From CAVUXJ01 sp963814975 (GTDB lineage Bacteria; Acidobacteriota; Vicinamibacteria; Vicinamibacterales; CAVVIG01): a DNA stretch of 64,000 nt. The translations under genes were made by a program, and so were the position numbers. Positions within the stretch are counted from its first letter, which is position 1, and each line of letters starts with the position of its first letter. Shown piece after piece: positions 8,035-15,999 of this stretch. The notes under the pieces are model-generated. The model was given only the letters and a program-made list of their open reading frames with translations. It made no database searches and was not told the DNA's origin. The stretch lies in contig CAWFFB010000007.1 in NCBI GenBank assembly GCA_963814975.1, positions 124,001 to 188,000 of the forward strand, written 5' to 3'.

Positions 8035-8121
8035 TCCGCAAGGCTACAGCGGTCCGCCGAAGCTTTGAGCGAAGGCTGAAAGCCTGCACGACGGCTTCGC
8101 GGGACCAACCCTCGGTGACCT
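8035..8121. repeat. Intergenic GC-rich repeat (CCGCCGAAGC family) between convergent genes
   Basis: The gap between nagK-nagB and murQ contains CAAGGCTACAGCGG, CCGCCGAAGCTTTGAGCGAA and AAGGCTGAAAGCCT. The same word set (CCGCC, CGAAGC, GCGAAGGCGG) recurs at 2560-2640 and 11505-11560, so this looks like one copy of a dispersed, partly palindromic intergenic family. Confidence 0.45.
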
Positions 8122-9126
8122 TCAGGTCCGGCGAACCCGGCTGCCATTGGCCACGGGCGGAGAACTCCCTTTCGGGTCCGTCCCGTCCGAGTCGAGCAGT
8201 TCCTTGAGCCGCGGCTCGGCGTCCTCGCCAATCGCGTCGCGGACGAAATCATGCGCCTTGCGCAGCCGCGTCAAGGCCTTCGGATGGCTGAGGCCGGTCT
8301 TCTGCATGACGATGGCGGCTTTCACGTTCCAGTGCGCGCGGCTGAGCAGCGCGTCCGCTTCGTCGTGCTCGAGCCCGGTCACCATGATGATGATGCGGCG
8401 CGCGCGATCGCGCAGCTTCTCGGAGCCCACCTGAACGTCCACCATCAGGTTGCCGTAGGTCTTGCCGATCCGGATCATGGTGGCCGTCGTCAGCATGTTG
8501 AGCACCATCTTCGTCGCGGTGCCCGCCTTGAGCCGCGTGGACCCGGCGATCACCTCGGGACCGACGGCGGGCGCGATGATCAAGTCGACAAAGGTCTGCA
8601 GTTCGGTCCGTGGATCGCAGGTGACGAAAATGATCTTCGAGCCCGCGCGGCGCGCACGCGTCAGCGCGCCCCGCACGAACTGCGTCATGCCGCTCGCCGA
8701 TACGCCGACGACGACGTCCTTCCTCGTCGGCTGCAGCCGGTTGAACGACCGCGCCCCTTCCTCGTACTTGTCCTCGACCCCTTCCTTCGCCTTGATGAGC
8801 GCGCCCTTGCCGCCGGCCATGATGGCGAGAACGAGATCGGCGCTCGTGCCGAAGGTGGGAGGCATTTCCGCCGACTCGAGCACGCCCAGGCGCCCGCTGG
8901 TACCGGCCCCGACGAAGATGATGCGGCCGCCGCGCCGGAGGGCCTGGGTGAGGATCTCGATGCCGACGGCGATGCGCTCCTTCTCGCGGTGGACCGCCGC
9001 CAGCATCTTGCGGTCTTCGCTCATCATGCCTTCGACGATGTCGGCGGGGGAGAGCTTGTCAATCGCCAGCGTGGCGGGGTTGATCGCTTCGGTGGGCAGA
9101 GACTCCCACTTTGAACGCACAGGCAT
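8122..9126 (-). CDS. murQ: N-acetylmuramic acid 6-phosphate etherase MurQ
   Basis: A 334-residue cytoplasmic enzyme that splits MurNAc-6-phosphate into GlcNAc-6-phosphate and D-lactate during peptidoglycan recycling. It has the SIS sugar-isomerase domain and the family signature GAGTSGRLGVLESAEMPPTF at residues 73-92. The segment GVSASGMTQFVRGAL near 140-155 and TRLKAGTATKMVLNMLTTATM are the phosphate-binding and helical parts; a helical tail with LSRAHWNVKAAIVM and HPKALTRLRKAHDFVRDAIG follows. The full family length is present. The start is ATG 9126. The gene converges on the nagK-nagB fusion. An extended -10 (TGCTACCAT) lies upstream at about 9155-9163 on the minus strand. The MurNAc PTS importer MurP that usually feeds this enzyme is absent here. 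Confidence 0.93.
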   Translation of the reverse strand: MPVRSKWESLPTEAINPATLAIDKLSPADIVEGMMSEDRKMLAAVHREKERIAVGIEILTQALRRGGRIIFVGAGTSGRLGVLESAEMPPTFGTSADLVLAIMAGGKGALIKAKEGVEDKYEEGARSFNRLQPTRKDVVVGVSASGMTQFVRGALTRARRAGSKIIFVTCDPRTELQTFVDLIIAPAVGPEVIAGSTRLKAGTATKMVLNMLTTATMIRIGKTYGNLMVDVQVGSEKLRDRARRIIIMVTGLEHDEADALLSRAHWNVKAAIVMQKTGLSHPKALTRLRKAHDFVRDAIGEDAEPRLKELLDSDGTDPKGSSPPVANGSRVRRT

Positions 9127-9154
9127 AGTCGAACCGCCTCAGCGAAATCGCAGA

Positions 9155-9163
9155 TGGTAGCAC
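9155..9163 (-). promoter_or_regulatory. Extended -10 box for murQ
   Basis: On the minus strand TG-C-TACCAT (TGn followed by a four-of-six -10 hexamer) lies about 28 bases before the murQ ATG. No good -35 is visible; an extended -10 can act without one. Confidence 0.35.
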
Positions 9164-9168
9164 AGTCC

Positions 9169-9296
9169 ACGGCGGTAGTTGACAGTTGTCAGCCGGCAGA
9201 CGCCGAACGGATACGGATTCCTGCCGGAGGCTATCCATCTTCTTCATCCGTCCTGCTGGCGTCGGCGGCATGACGGTAAACTGTCAACTGTTCACC
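9169..9296. repeat. Inverted pair of 7-bp-type words (TTGACAG / AACTGTC) before xerD
   Basis: GTTGACAGTTGTCAGCC at about 9178-9194 faces AAACTGTCAACTGTTCACC at about 9278-9296, so the two ends are reverse-complementary variants of an AACTGTC-type word. The right arm runs up to the chosen xerD start codon, which argues for GTG 9297 rather than the in-frame ATG 9270 that lies before that arm. Confidence 0.6.
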
Positions 9297-10196
9297 GTGA
9301 CTCCGATCATTGAGTCCTATCTCGACCATCTGCGCGTCGAGCGCCGGCTTGCGGCGCACACGCTCGACAGCTACGATCGCGACCTGAAGGCGCTGGCGCG
9401 CTTCGCCGCCGCCGCCGGCCGGCCGCTCGAATTGCTCGATCGACCGGCGCTGGAAGCGTTCGTGCGGCAGCAGATGGCGAGCGGTCTGTCGCCGCGGTCC
9501 GTGGCGCGCGCCGTCGCCGCCATTCGCGGCTTCTATCGCTTTCTGGTCCTCGATCGCCACCTGGAGCGCAATCCCGCGCACGACCTTCGCCCGCCGCGCG
9601 CCTGGCCGGCGCTTCCGACGTTTCTCTCGATCGAACAGGTCGACCGGTTGCTGGCCGCGCCCGATGTCTCGACGCCGCGCGGCTTGCGCGACCGCGCGAT
9701 GATCGAAGTGCTCTACGCCACCGGCATGCGTGTGTCCGAGCTGGTCGGCATCCGCACCGTCGACCTGCACCTCGACGCCGATTACCTCACCTGCATCGGC
9801 AAGGGCAACAAGGAACGGCTGATCCCGATCGGCGACGAGGCTGCCGACTGGGTACGGCGCTACCAGCGCGACGGCCGGCCGGCGCTCGTCACCAAGGCGC
9901 GCGCCACGAAGCGATCCGCATCGCGCTTGTTCGTGAACATGAGAGGCGGAACGCTCAGCCGCGTCGGATTCTGGAAGATTCTGAAAGCGTACGGCCGCCG
10001 CGCGGGACTCCCGAAATCCCTCAGCCCGCACGTGGTCCGGCATTCGTTTGCGACTCACTTGCTCGACCGCGGCGCGGACCTGCGATCCATTCAAATGATG
10101 CTCGGCCACACCGATCTGTCGACGACGCAGATCTATACCCATGTCCTCGAAGCGCGGCTGCGCACGGTCTACGACCGATTTCATCCCCGGCCGTGA
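9297..10196 (+). CDS. xerD: Tyrosine recombinase XerD-like
   Basis: A 299-residue site-specific recombinase, the length usual for XerC/XerD, which resolve chromosome dimers at dif sites. The N-terminal SAM-like DNA-binding domain occupies about 1-90. The catalytic domain has Arg145 (ATGMRVSEL), Lys172 (GKGNKER), His245 and Arg248 (SPHVVRHSFATHLL), His271 (LGHTDLSTTQ) and nucleophile Tyr280 (IYTHV); all are present. I chose GTG 9297 because it gives family length and because the ATG at 9270 sits inside a repeat. XerD rather than XerC is inferred from overall similarity (SIEQVDRLLAAP). An integrase of a mobile element is unlikely, since no other mobile genes are near and metK follows closely. 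Confidence 0.85.
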   Translation: MTPIIESYLDHLRVERRLAAHTLDSYDRDLKALARFAAAAGRPLELLDRPALEAFVRQQMASGLSPRSVARAVAAIRGFYRFLVLDRHLERNPAHDLRPPRAWPALPTFLSIEQVDRLLAAPDVSTPRGLRDRAMIEVLYATGMRVSELVGIRTVDLHLDADYLTCIGKGNKERLIPIGDEAADWVRRYQRDGRPALVTKARATKRSASRLFVNMRGGTLSRVGFWKILKAYGRRAGLPKSLSPHVVRHSFATHLLDRGADLRSIQMMLGHTDLSTTQIYTHVLEARLRTVYDRFHPRP

Positions 10197-10199
10197 TTC

Positions 10200-10283
10200 T
10201 GCTAGACTGACCCTTTCCCAAGTGAGCGTTCTAGCAATACATGGCGTTCGGCAAAGGGCCGGACTGTACAAGGAGTACGCCGT
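10200..10283 (+). promoter_or_regulatory. metK leader: extended -10 box and two interlocking complementary segments
   Basis: TG-C-TAGACT at 10200-10208 is a good extended -10. In the 83 bases before metK, GCTAGA (10201-10206) is complementary to TCTAGC (10230-10235), and CCCTTT (10211-10216) to AAAGGG (10253-10258); the pairs interlock, as in an H-type pseudoknot. If the -10 is used, the first pair would not be transcribed. A strong AAGGAG at 10270-10275 precedes ATG 10284 by 8 bases. No known SAM riboswitch consensus was recognised. Confidence 0.35.
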
Positions 10284-11436
<1,153 letters not shown>

Positions 11437-11440
11437 CGTA

Positions 11441-11560
11441 CCCCAGGGGTCCGGTTCACACCGGACACCACGGACGAGGCGCACGATGGTACGGAGCGTC
11501 CGCTTCCCGCCTTTGCCGAAGGCTCCGGCGAGGCACGCCGAAGCGCGAAGGCGGCAGGTG
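11441..11560. repeat. Nested palindromes and GC-rich inverted repeat after metK
   Basis: CCCCAGGGG (11441-11449) is followed by the hairpin GTCCGGT-TCAC-ACCGGAC (11449-11466). Further on, CCGCCTT (11507-11513) pairs with AAGGCGG (11548-11554) around GCTCCGGCGAGG. The second part closely resembles 2560-2640 (shared words GGCGAGG and GCGGCAGGT), so it is a dispersed repeat; the first hairpin could end the metK transcript, although no T-run follows. Confidence 0.5.
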
Positions 11561-11571
11561 GACCGGCGTTG

Positions 11572-13303
11572 ATGGCCGGCATGAAAAGACGGGCGGTTCT
11601 GGCGACGGCGGCCCTCGTGGCCGCCGGTGCTGTTCTGCTCGCCACCTCGATTTCGCTCCCGGCCCCGCCGGCCGCGCTCGGGGAAGGGGAGGGCGACGGG
11701 ACGATTCCCGGCGTCCTGCACGTTCATTCCAACCGATCGGATGGCCGCCGTTCTCCCGACGAGATCAGCGCCATCGCCGCCCGAGCCGGGCTGAAGTTCA
11801 TCGTTTTCACCGATCACGGCGATGGCACCCGAACGCCGGATCCGCCGCGATACCTGGCAGGCGTCCTCTGTCTTGACGGCGTCGAAATCAGCACCACGGG
11901 AGGTCATTACCTCGCCTTCGACATGCCGGCCTCGCCCTATCCGCTCGGCGGGGAACCGCGGGACGTCATCGAGGATGTTCATCGGCTGGGTGGTTTCGGC
12001 GTCGTGGCGCATCCGGACTCACCGAAGCCGGAGTTGCGATGGCGCGAATGGACGGCCCCGTTCGACGGCGTTGAAATCGTCAACCCCGACACGAGCTGGC
12101 GCGTTCACCTGCGGGAGCCGCAGTGGGAGCCGAAGTTCCGGCTGCTCGCCGCGCTCCTGGCGTATCCAATCCGGCCGGCGGCGGCCATCGCCAGCCTGAT
12201 CGACGAATCGACCAATGTGCTCGCGAGATGGGACGCGATCACGGCTCGGCGCCAGGTGGTCGGGCTTGCCGGCGTCGACGCCCACGCCAAGCTCGCGTTG
12301 AGAGAGGTCGACCCGGGCGACAACCGCTATTCGATCGCGCTTCCCAGCTACGAGTCGTCTTTCCGCACGCTGTCGGTCCACGTTCAACCTGCACGCGCGC
12401 TGTCGGGGGATGCGGCTGCCGACGCTCGCGCGGTGATCACGGCCATCCGCGCCGGCCATTTGTACACCGCGCTCGACGGGCTCGCGTCGCCGCCATCGTT
12501 CGCATTCAGCGCATCGAATCAGCACGGCTCCGCCGAGGCGGGCGATCGGCTCGCTGCCGGAGGCCCGGTCACCCTGCGGGTACGCAGCAACGCGCCGGCG
12601 GCGTCGGAAACCGTCGTCTTGCAGGACAGCCGCGTCCTGACCAGCAGAAACGGCGAGCCCGACTTCACGTTGACCGCGCCAGCGGAGCCGGCTGTCTACC
12701 GAATCGCCATCCGAATGCTCGATCGGCCGCGCCAGCCAACGTGGATGGTCAGCAACCCGATCTACGTGCGAGGGCCCGAGGCCCGGCTGCCTCCTGCCCG
12801 GCAGCCGGCAACGGTGACACGCCCCCTGATCGAGAGCAGACCGGACGATACCTGGCGGTTCGAGGCCGACCCGACGTCGCTGGCGGCACTCGATGTGGTG
12901 CCCATACCGATGGGTATCCGAGTTGAGGCTCCGGTATGGCCTCGCCGGCGGACCGCGGGGAGGACAATTCGCCGCGCTGGCGGTGAATACGCCAGGAGGC
13001 CTCGCGGCCTACGACCGGCTCACGTTCACCGCCCGGGCCGAGCACCCGATGCGCATCTCGGTTCAGATTCGAGTGGCTGTCAAGCCGTCAGAGGACGACC
13101 GCTGGCAGCGCTCTGTCTACGTCGACATCGCGGATGGCGAACGCACGGTCTATCTCGACGACCTCACGCCGATTGGTGACACGCGCACCTTCCGCCCGCC
13201 CCTTGCCGATGCGCACAGCATCGTCTTCGTCATCGATATGACGAACACGAAGCCTGGCGCCTCTGGACGCTTCTGGATCAAGAACGCGGCGCTCCAGAGG
13301 TAG
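11572..13303 (+). CDS. Secreted or membrane-anchored PHP-domain metallohydrolase, CehA/McbA type (one apparent frameshift)
   Basis: An N-terminal hydrophobic signal or anchor (RRAVLATAALVAAGAVLLAT) is followed by a PHP (polymerase and histidinol phosphatase) metal-binding domain: LHVHSNRSDGRRSPDEI, FTDHGDG, GVEISTTGGHYLAFD, VVAHPDSPKP and GVDAHAKLALRE supply the expected His/Asp/Glu ligands. CehA-like members hydrolyse phosphoesters or carbamates; the real substrate here is unknown. After residue about 430 a frame change near 12900 leads to RYGLAGGPRGGQFAALAV and a beta-rich C-terminal domain ending in GRFWIKNAALQR at 13303. The reconstructed protein is about 577 residues. ATG 11572 was chosen; ATG 11581 is equally possible. 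It is convergent with lptFG, with a heptamer array in between. Confidence 0.75.
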
Positions 13304-13530
13304 ACCCTTCTACGTTCTCCGTTCTGCGTTCTCCGTTCTGCGTTCTCCGTTCTGCGTGCTCCGTTCTGCGTTCGAGGTTCCGAGGACAGAGAACGCCGAA
13401 CGAGGGAGATAGAACGCGGAACGCAGCACGCGGAACCAGAACCTAGCACGTAGCACGTCGAACGCAGCACGCAGAACGCAGCACGTAGCACGGAGAACGC
13501 AGCACGCAGAACGCAGAGGAGCTGTCGCGT
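13304..13530. repeat. Large inverted 7-bp tandem array (GTTCTCC/GTTCTGC)
   Basis: From about 13313 the plus strand reads GTTCTCC, GTTCTGC, GTTCTCC, GTTCTGC in strict 7-base steps for some 60 bases. After about 13390 the complementary words take over (GAACGCC, GAACGCG, GAACGCA, GCACGTA, GCACGCA) and run to about 13517. It fills the whole gap between the convergent PHP gene and lptFG and could fold into a very long imperfect hairpin. Confidence 0.85.
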
Positions 13531-15894
13531 TCAGGTTCGTACCGTGAGGACCATGTACAACGCGACCGCGCCAAAGAGAATGTTCGGCGCCCAGGCGGCG
13601 AGCACCGGGCTGAGCACACCGCCAGCGCCGAGCGCCGCGAACACGCTCAGGGTCATCCAGTACACGATGGCCAGGACGATCCCGATACCGACGGCATAGA
13701 GGGCGCCGCGTCCGCCTGTCGTGACGGCAAACGGGACCGCCAGCAGCGTCATGATGAGGGTGACGAAGGGGAAGGCGACCTTCCGCTGCAGTTTCACCAT
13801 ATCCGGCACGACGTTGGCACCGCTCGCCTGCAGCTGCGTGATGTAGCTGCGCAGCTCGCCGTAGGTCATCAGATCGGCTTCGGGCATCTCGCTCTTGAAG
13901 TAGCCGGCCGGCTCGAGCACGAGCGGCCGCTCCGTGAACGCATCGTACTTCGCCACGACGCGATTGGTGGCCTTGATGCCGGTGCCGGGGAACTCGCGGA
14001 TCCAGCCGTCATGACCCCGCCAGGCATCCCCGCGCCGGCCATCCCCACCGGCGGCGGGCGTCACCACGCTCGCGTACACCATCGACCGCAGCCGCCACTC
14101 GGCATCGTCGAGGCGGTACACATGCAAGCTCGTGAAGCGGCTGCCCAGGGCATCGTAGAAATCGTAGTGGTACATGTCACCCGACCGCCCAGCCAGCCAG
14201 CGCCGGTCGAGAGGGGACGTGATCGGCGGGTAGCCGCGCATGATCCGGTTCAGGCGGTCCGACTCACGGTTCGTGTAGGCGAGCACCTGCTCCTGCAGCA
14301 GGTACAAGAAGCCTCCCGCGACGGCCGCGAAGAGCAACAGCGGCAGCGTCGTCCGGTACAGGCTGACCCCGCACGCCCGCACGACCAGCAGCTCGCTGTT
14401 CTTCGTCATCACGCCGAGGGTGACGAGCGTGGCAACGAGCACGCCCATCGGAATGACGTAATAGATGTATTGCGGCGTCGTGAAAACGAGGTACCGCATC
14501 AGCATCGCCGTGGTCGCCTCGCCGCGGAACATCTTGTCCGCCAGATCAATCACCGTCGAGATGTAGAAAATCCCGATGAACGCGCACACGCCAAGGAGGA
14601 AGACCCGCAGGTATTCGCGGCCGATATACCAGTCGAGGATGCGCGGCATCGGAAAATTCAGGTGGGGCACCCGCACGAGCAGGACCAGGCGCGGGCGGCG
14701 TGCCGCCCCATGCGGATGCGGAGCGGCCGGAACTGCGGCCGGCACGGCGGCCGGCCGCCGCCAGAACGCCGGCAAGCTGAACCGCACCGCTCGGTCTGCC
14801 GACCGCACCCGCCAGGCGATCAGGGCGACGGCGGCCGCGGCCGTAATGATGTTGGGGATCCAGGGAGCCCATTCGGGACTGAGGCGTTCGCCCATGGCGA
14901 AGGCGCGGGCGCCGTACAGGAGCACATAGTAGGCGAGAATCACCCCGAAACCGAGCACGAAGCTGGCGAGCTTGCCGTCTTTCCTGTTGCTGGCGCCGAG
15001 CCCGAGGCCGATGAGGGCGAGAATGGGGCAGGTGGCCGGCAGCGACCACTTGTACTGGACCATGAAGCGCAGGGGGTAGGTCGGCTGCTTCTTCGCGGTC
15101 GCATCCGCGATGGCCGCCCGGAGCTCGGCGAAGGTCATTTCCGGCGCCCCCTTCTGGAGCGGCGGCCTGAACACATCCTTCGGGTCGAGAGTGATCGTGA
15201 CACGTTCGAATTCGCTGCCCTCGTACGCTTCGGGCTTGCCACGAATCGTCGTGTGGCTCGAGCCGTCGAGCAGTTGCAGCTGCACGATCTTCTTCCGGCG
15301 ATCGATCAGGATCCGTCCCTCACGCGCGAAATACACCGTCGTATACCCGGCGCGCGTCATGTCCGCGACGAAGACGTCGCGCCAGCCGCCGCCCGGCGGC
15401 AGGTCGCGAATGTAGATCACGCGCTGAGGAAAGTCCTCGAAGAACACGCGCGGCTTGACGCTGCTCTCCAGGCGCTCGGTCACCACGCCGAAGGCGATTT
15501 CCCGGAATCTCTGGTTGGCATTCGGCAGCGCCACGATCGTTTCGTAGGCTGTCGCGGCGGTCCCGACCAGGGCCACGAAAGCCACCGGACGGAGGAGCCT
15601 CAGCAGGCTGATGCCGCCGGCTTGCATCGCCACGAACTCGCGGTCGGCGGAGAGCCTGCCGAAACCCACCAGAATCCCCAGCAGCACGGCCATCGGGATC
15701 GTCAGGCTCAGGGCCTGTGGCAGCAGCAGGCCCATCGCCCGGACCACGATGGACCACGCGACGCCCTTCGCGATGAATGCCTCGGCCTCCCGGAGGATCG
15801 GCGGAATCATCAGCAGGAAGGTGAGCACGACCAGCGCGAGTGCAAACGGGAGCGCGATCTCGCGAATCAGGTAACGGTCGAGGGTTTTGAACAT
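13531..15894 (-). CDS. LptF-LptG fusion, LPS export ABC transporter permease
   Basis: A single 787-residue protein contains both permease halves of the LPS extraction transporter LptB2FG. LptF-like half: MFKTLDRYLIREIALPFALA, then membrane helices, a periplasmic domain and more helices (IPNIITAAAAVALIAW). After a Pro/Ala/Arg-rich linker the LptG-like half begins at Met416 with MPRILDWYIGREYLRVFLLG and again has helices, a periplasmic domain and three closing helices. LptF and LptG are separate genes in most bacteria; here there is no stop between them. The start is ATG 15894, the first codon that gives the conserved N-terminus. LptB and an LptC-LptA fusion are encoded at 39-42 kb. The 3' end faces the PHP gene across a heptamer array; the 5' end faces a divergent GH57 gene. 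Confidence 0.9.
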   Translation of the reverse strand: MFKTLDRYLIREIALPFALALVVLTFLLMIPPILREAEAFIAKGVAWSIVVRAMGLLLPQALSLTIPMAVLLGILVGFGRLSADREFVAMQAGGISLLRLLRPVAFVALVGTAATAYETIVALPNANQRFREIAFGVVTERLESSVKPRVFFEDFPQRVIYIRDLPPGGGWRDVFVADMTRAGYTTVYFAREGRILIDRRKKIVQLQLLDGSSHTTIRGKPEAYEGSEFERVTITLDPKDVFRPPLQKGAPEMTFAELRAAIADATAKKQPTYPLRFMVQYKWSLPATCPILALIGLGLGASNRKDGKLASFVLGFGVILAYYVLLYGARAFAMGERLSPEWAPWIPNIITAAAAVALIAWRVRSADRAVRFSLPAFWRRPAAVPAAVPAAPHPHGAARRPRLVLLVRVPHLNFPMPRILDWYIGREYLRVFLLGVCAFIGIFYISTVIDLADKMFRGEATTAMLMRYLVFTTPQYIYYVIPMGVLVATLVTLGVMTKNSELLVVRACGVSLYRTTLPLLLFAAVAGGFLYLLQEQVLAYTNRESDRLNRIMRGYPPITSPLDRRWLAGRSGDMYHYDFYDALGSRFTSLHVYRLDDAEWRLRSMVYASVVTPAAGGDGRRGDAWRGHDGWIREFPGTGIKATNRVVAKYDAFTERPLVLEPAGYFKSEMPEADLMTYGELRSYITQLQASGANVVPDMVKLQRKVAFPFVTLIMTLLAVPFAVTTGGRGALYAVGIGIVLAIVYWMTLSVFAALGAGGVLSPVLAAWAPNILFGAVALYMVLTVRT

Positions 15895-15990
15895 GCAGCT
15901 GTCAGCTCGCAGCGTTGAGCTCTCCTCTGCCTTCCAGCCTGACGGCAAGCTGATAGCGGACAGCTGAGGGCTGATCGCTGCTCTTGTAGA
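15895..15990. repeat. Inverted 7-bp words (CAGCTGT) in the divergent lptFG/GH57 promoter region
   Basis: CAGCTGTCAGCTCGCAGC at 15896-15913 and the complementary-type words AAGCTGATAGC, GGACAGCTGAGG and GCTGATCGCTGC at 15948-15982 flank a short spacer. The gap lies between divergent genes, so the array is compatible with promoter function. Confidence 0.55.
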
Positions 15991-15992
15991 CT
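15987..15992 (+). promoter_or_regulatory. Putative -10 (TAGACT), leaderless GH57 transcript
   Basis: TAGACT ends 7 bases before the ATG at 16000, which puts the expected transcription start on or beside the start codon. No ribosome binding site fits in the remaining AACACCT. Confidence 0.4.
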
Positions 15993-15999
15993 AACACCT

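Noticed and set aside
9297..10196. Integrase of a mobile element
   Set aside because: Length, catalytic residues and lack of att-like repeats, tRNA or cargo genes fit a housekeeping XerD.
10201..10283. Named SAM riboswitch upstream of metK
   Set aside because: I could not match any SAM-class consensus; only short complementary segments are seen, reported as a weak finding instead.
13304..13530. CRISPR array
   Set aside because: Repeats are 7 bp and contiguous, with no spacers of uniform length and no cas genes in the window.
14011..15918. Long plus-strand open frame (635 codons) opposite lptFG
   Set aside because: It is a GC-rich antisense shadow: the product is Arg/His/Gly-rich without motifs, while the minus strand encodes a fully conserved permease.
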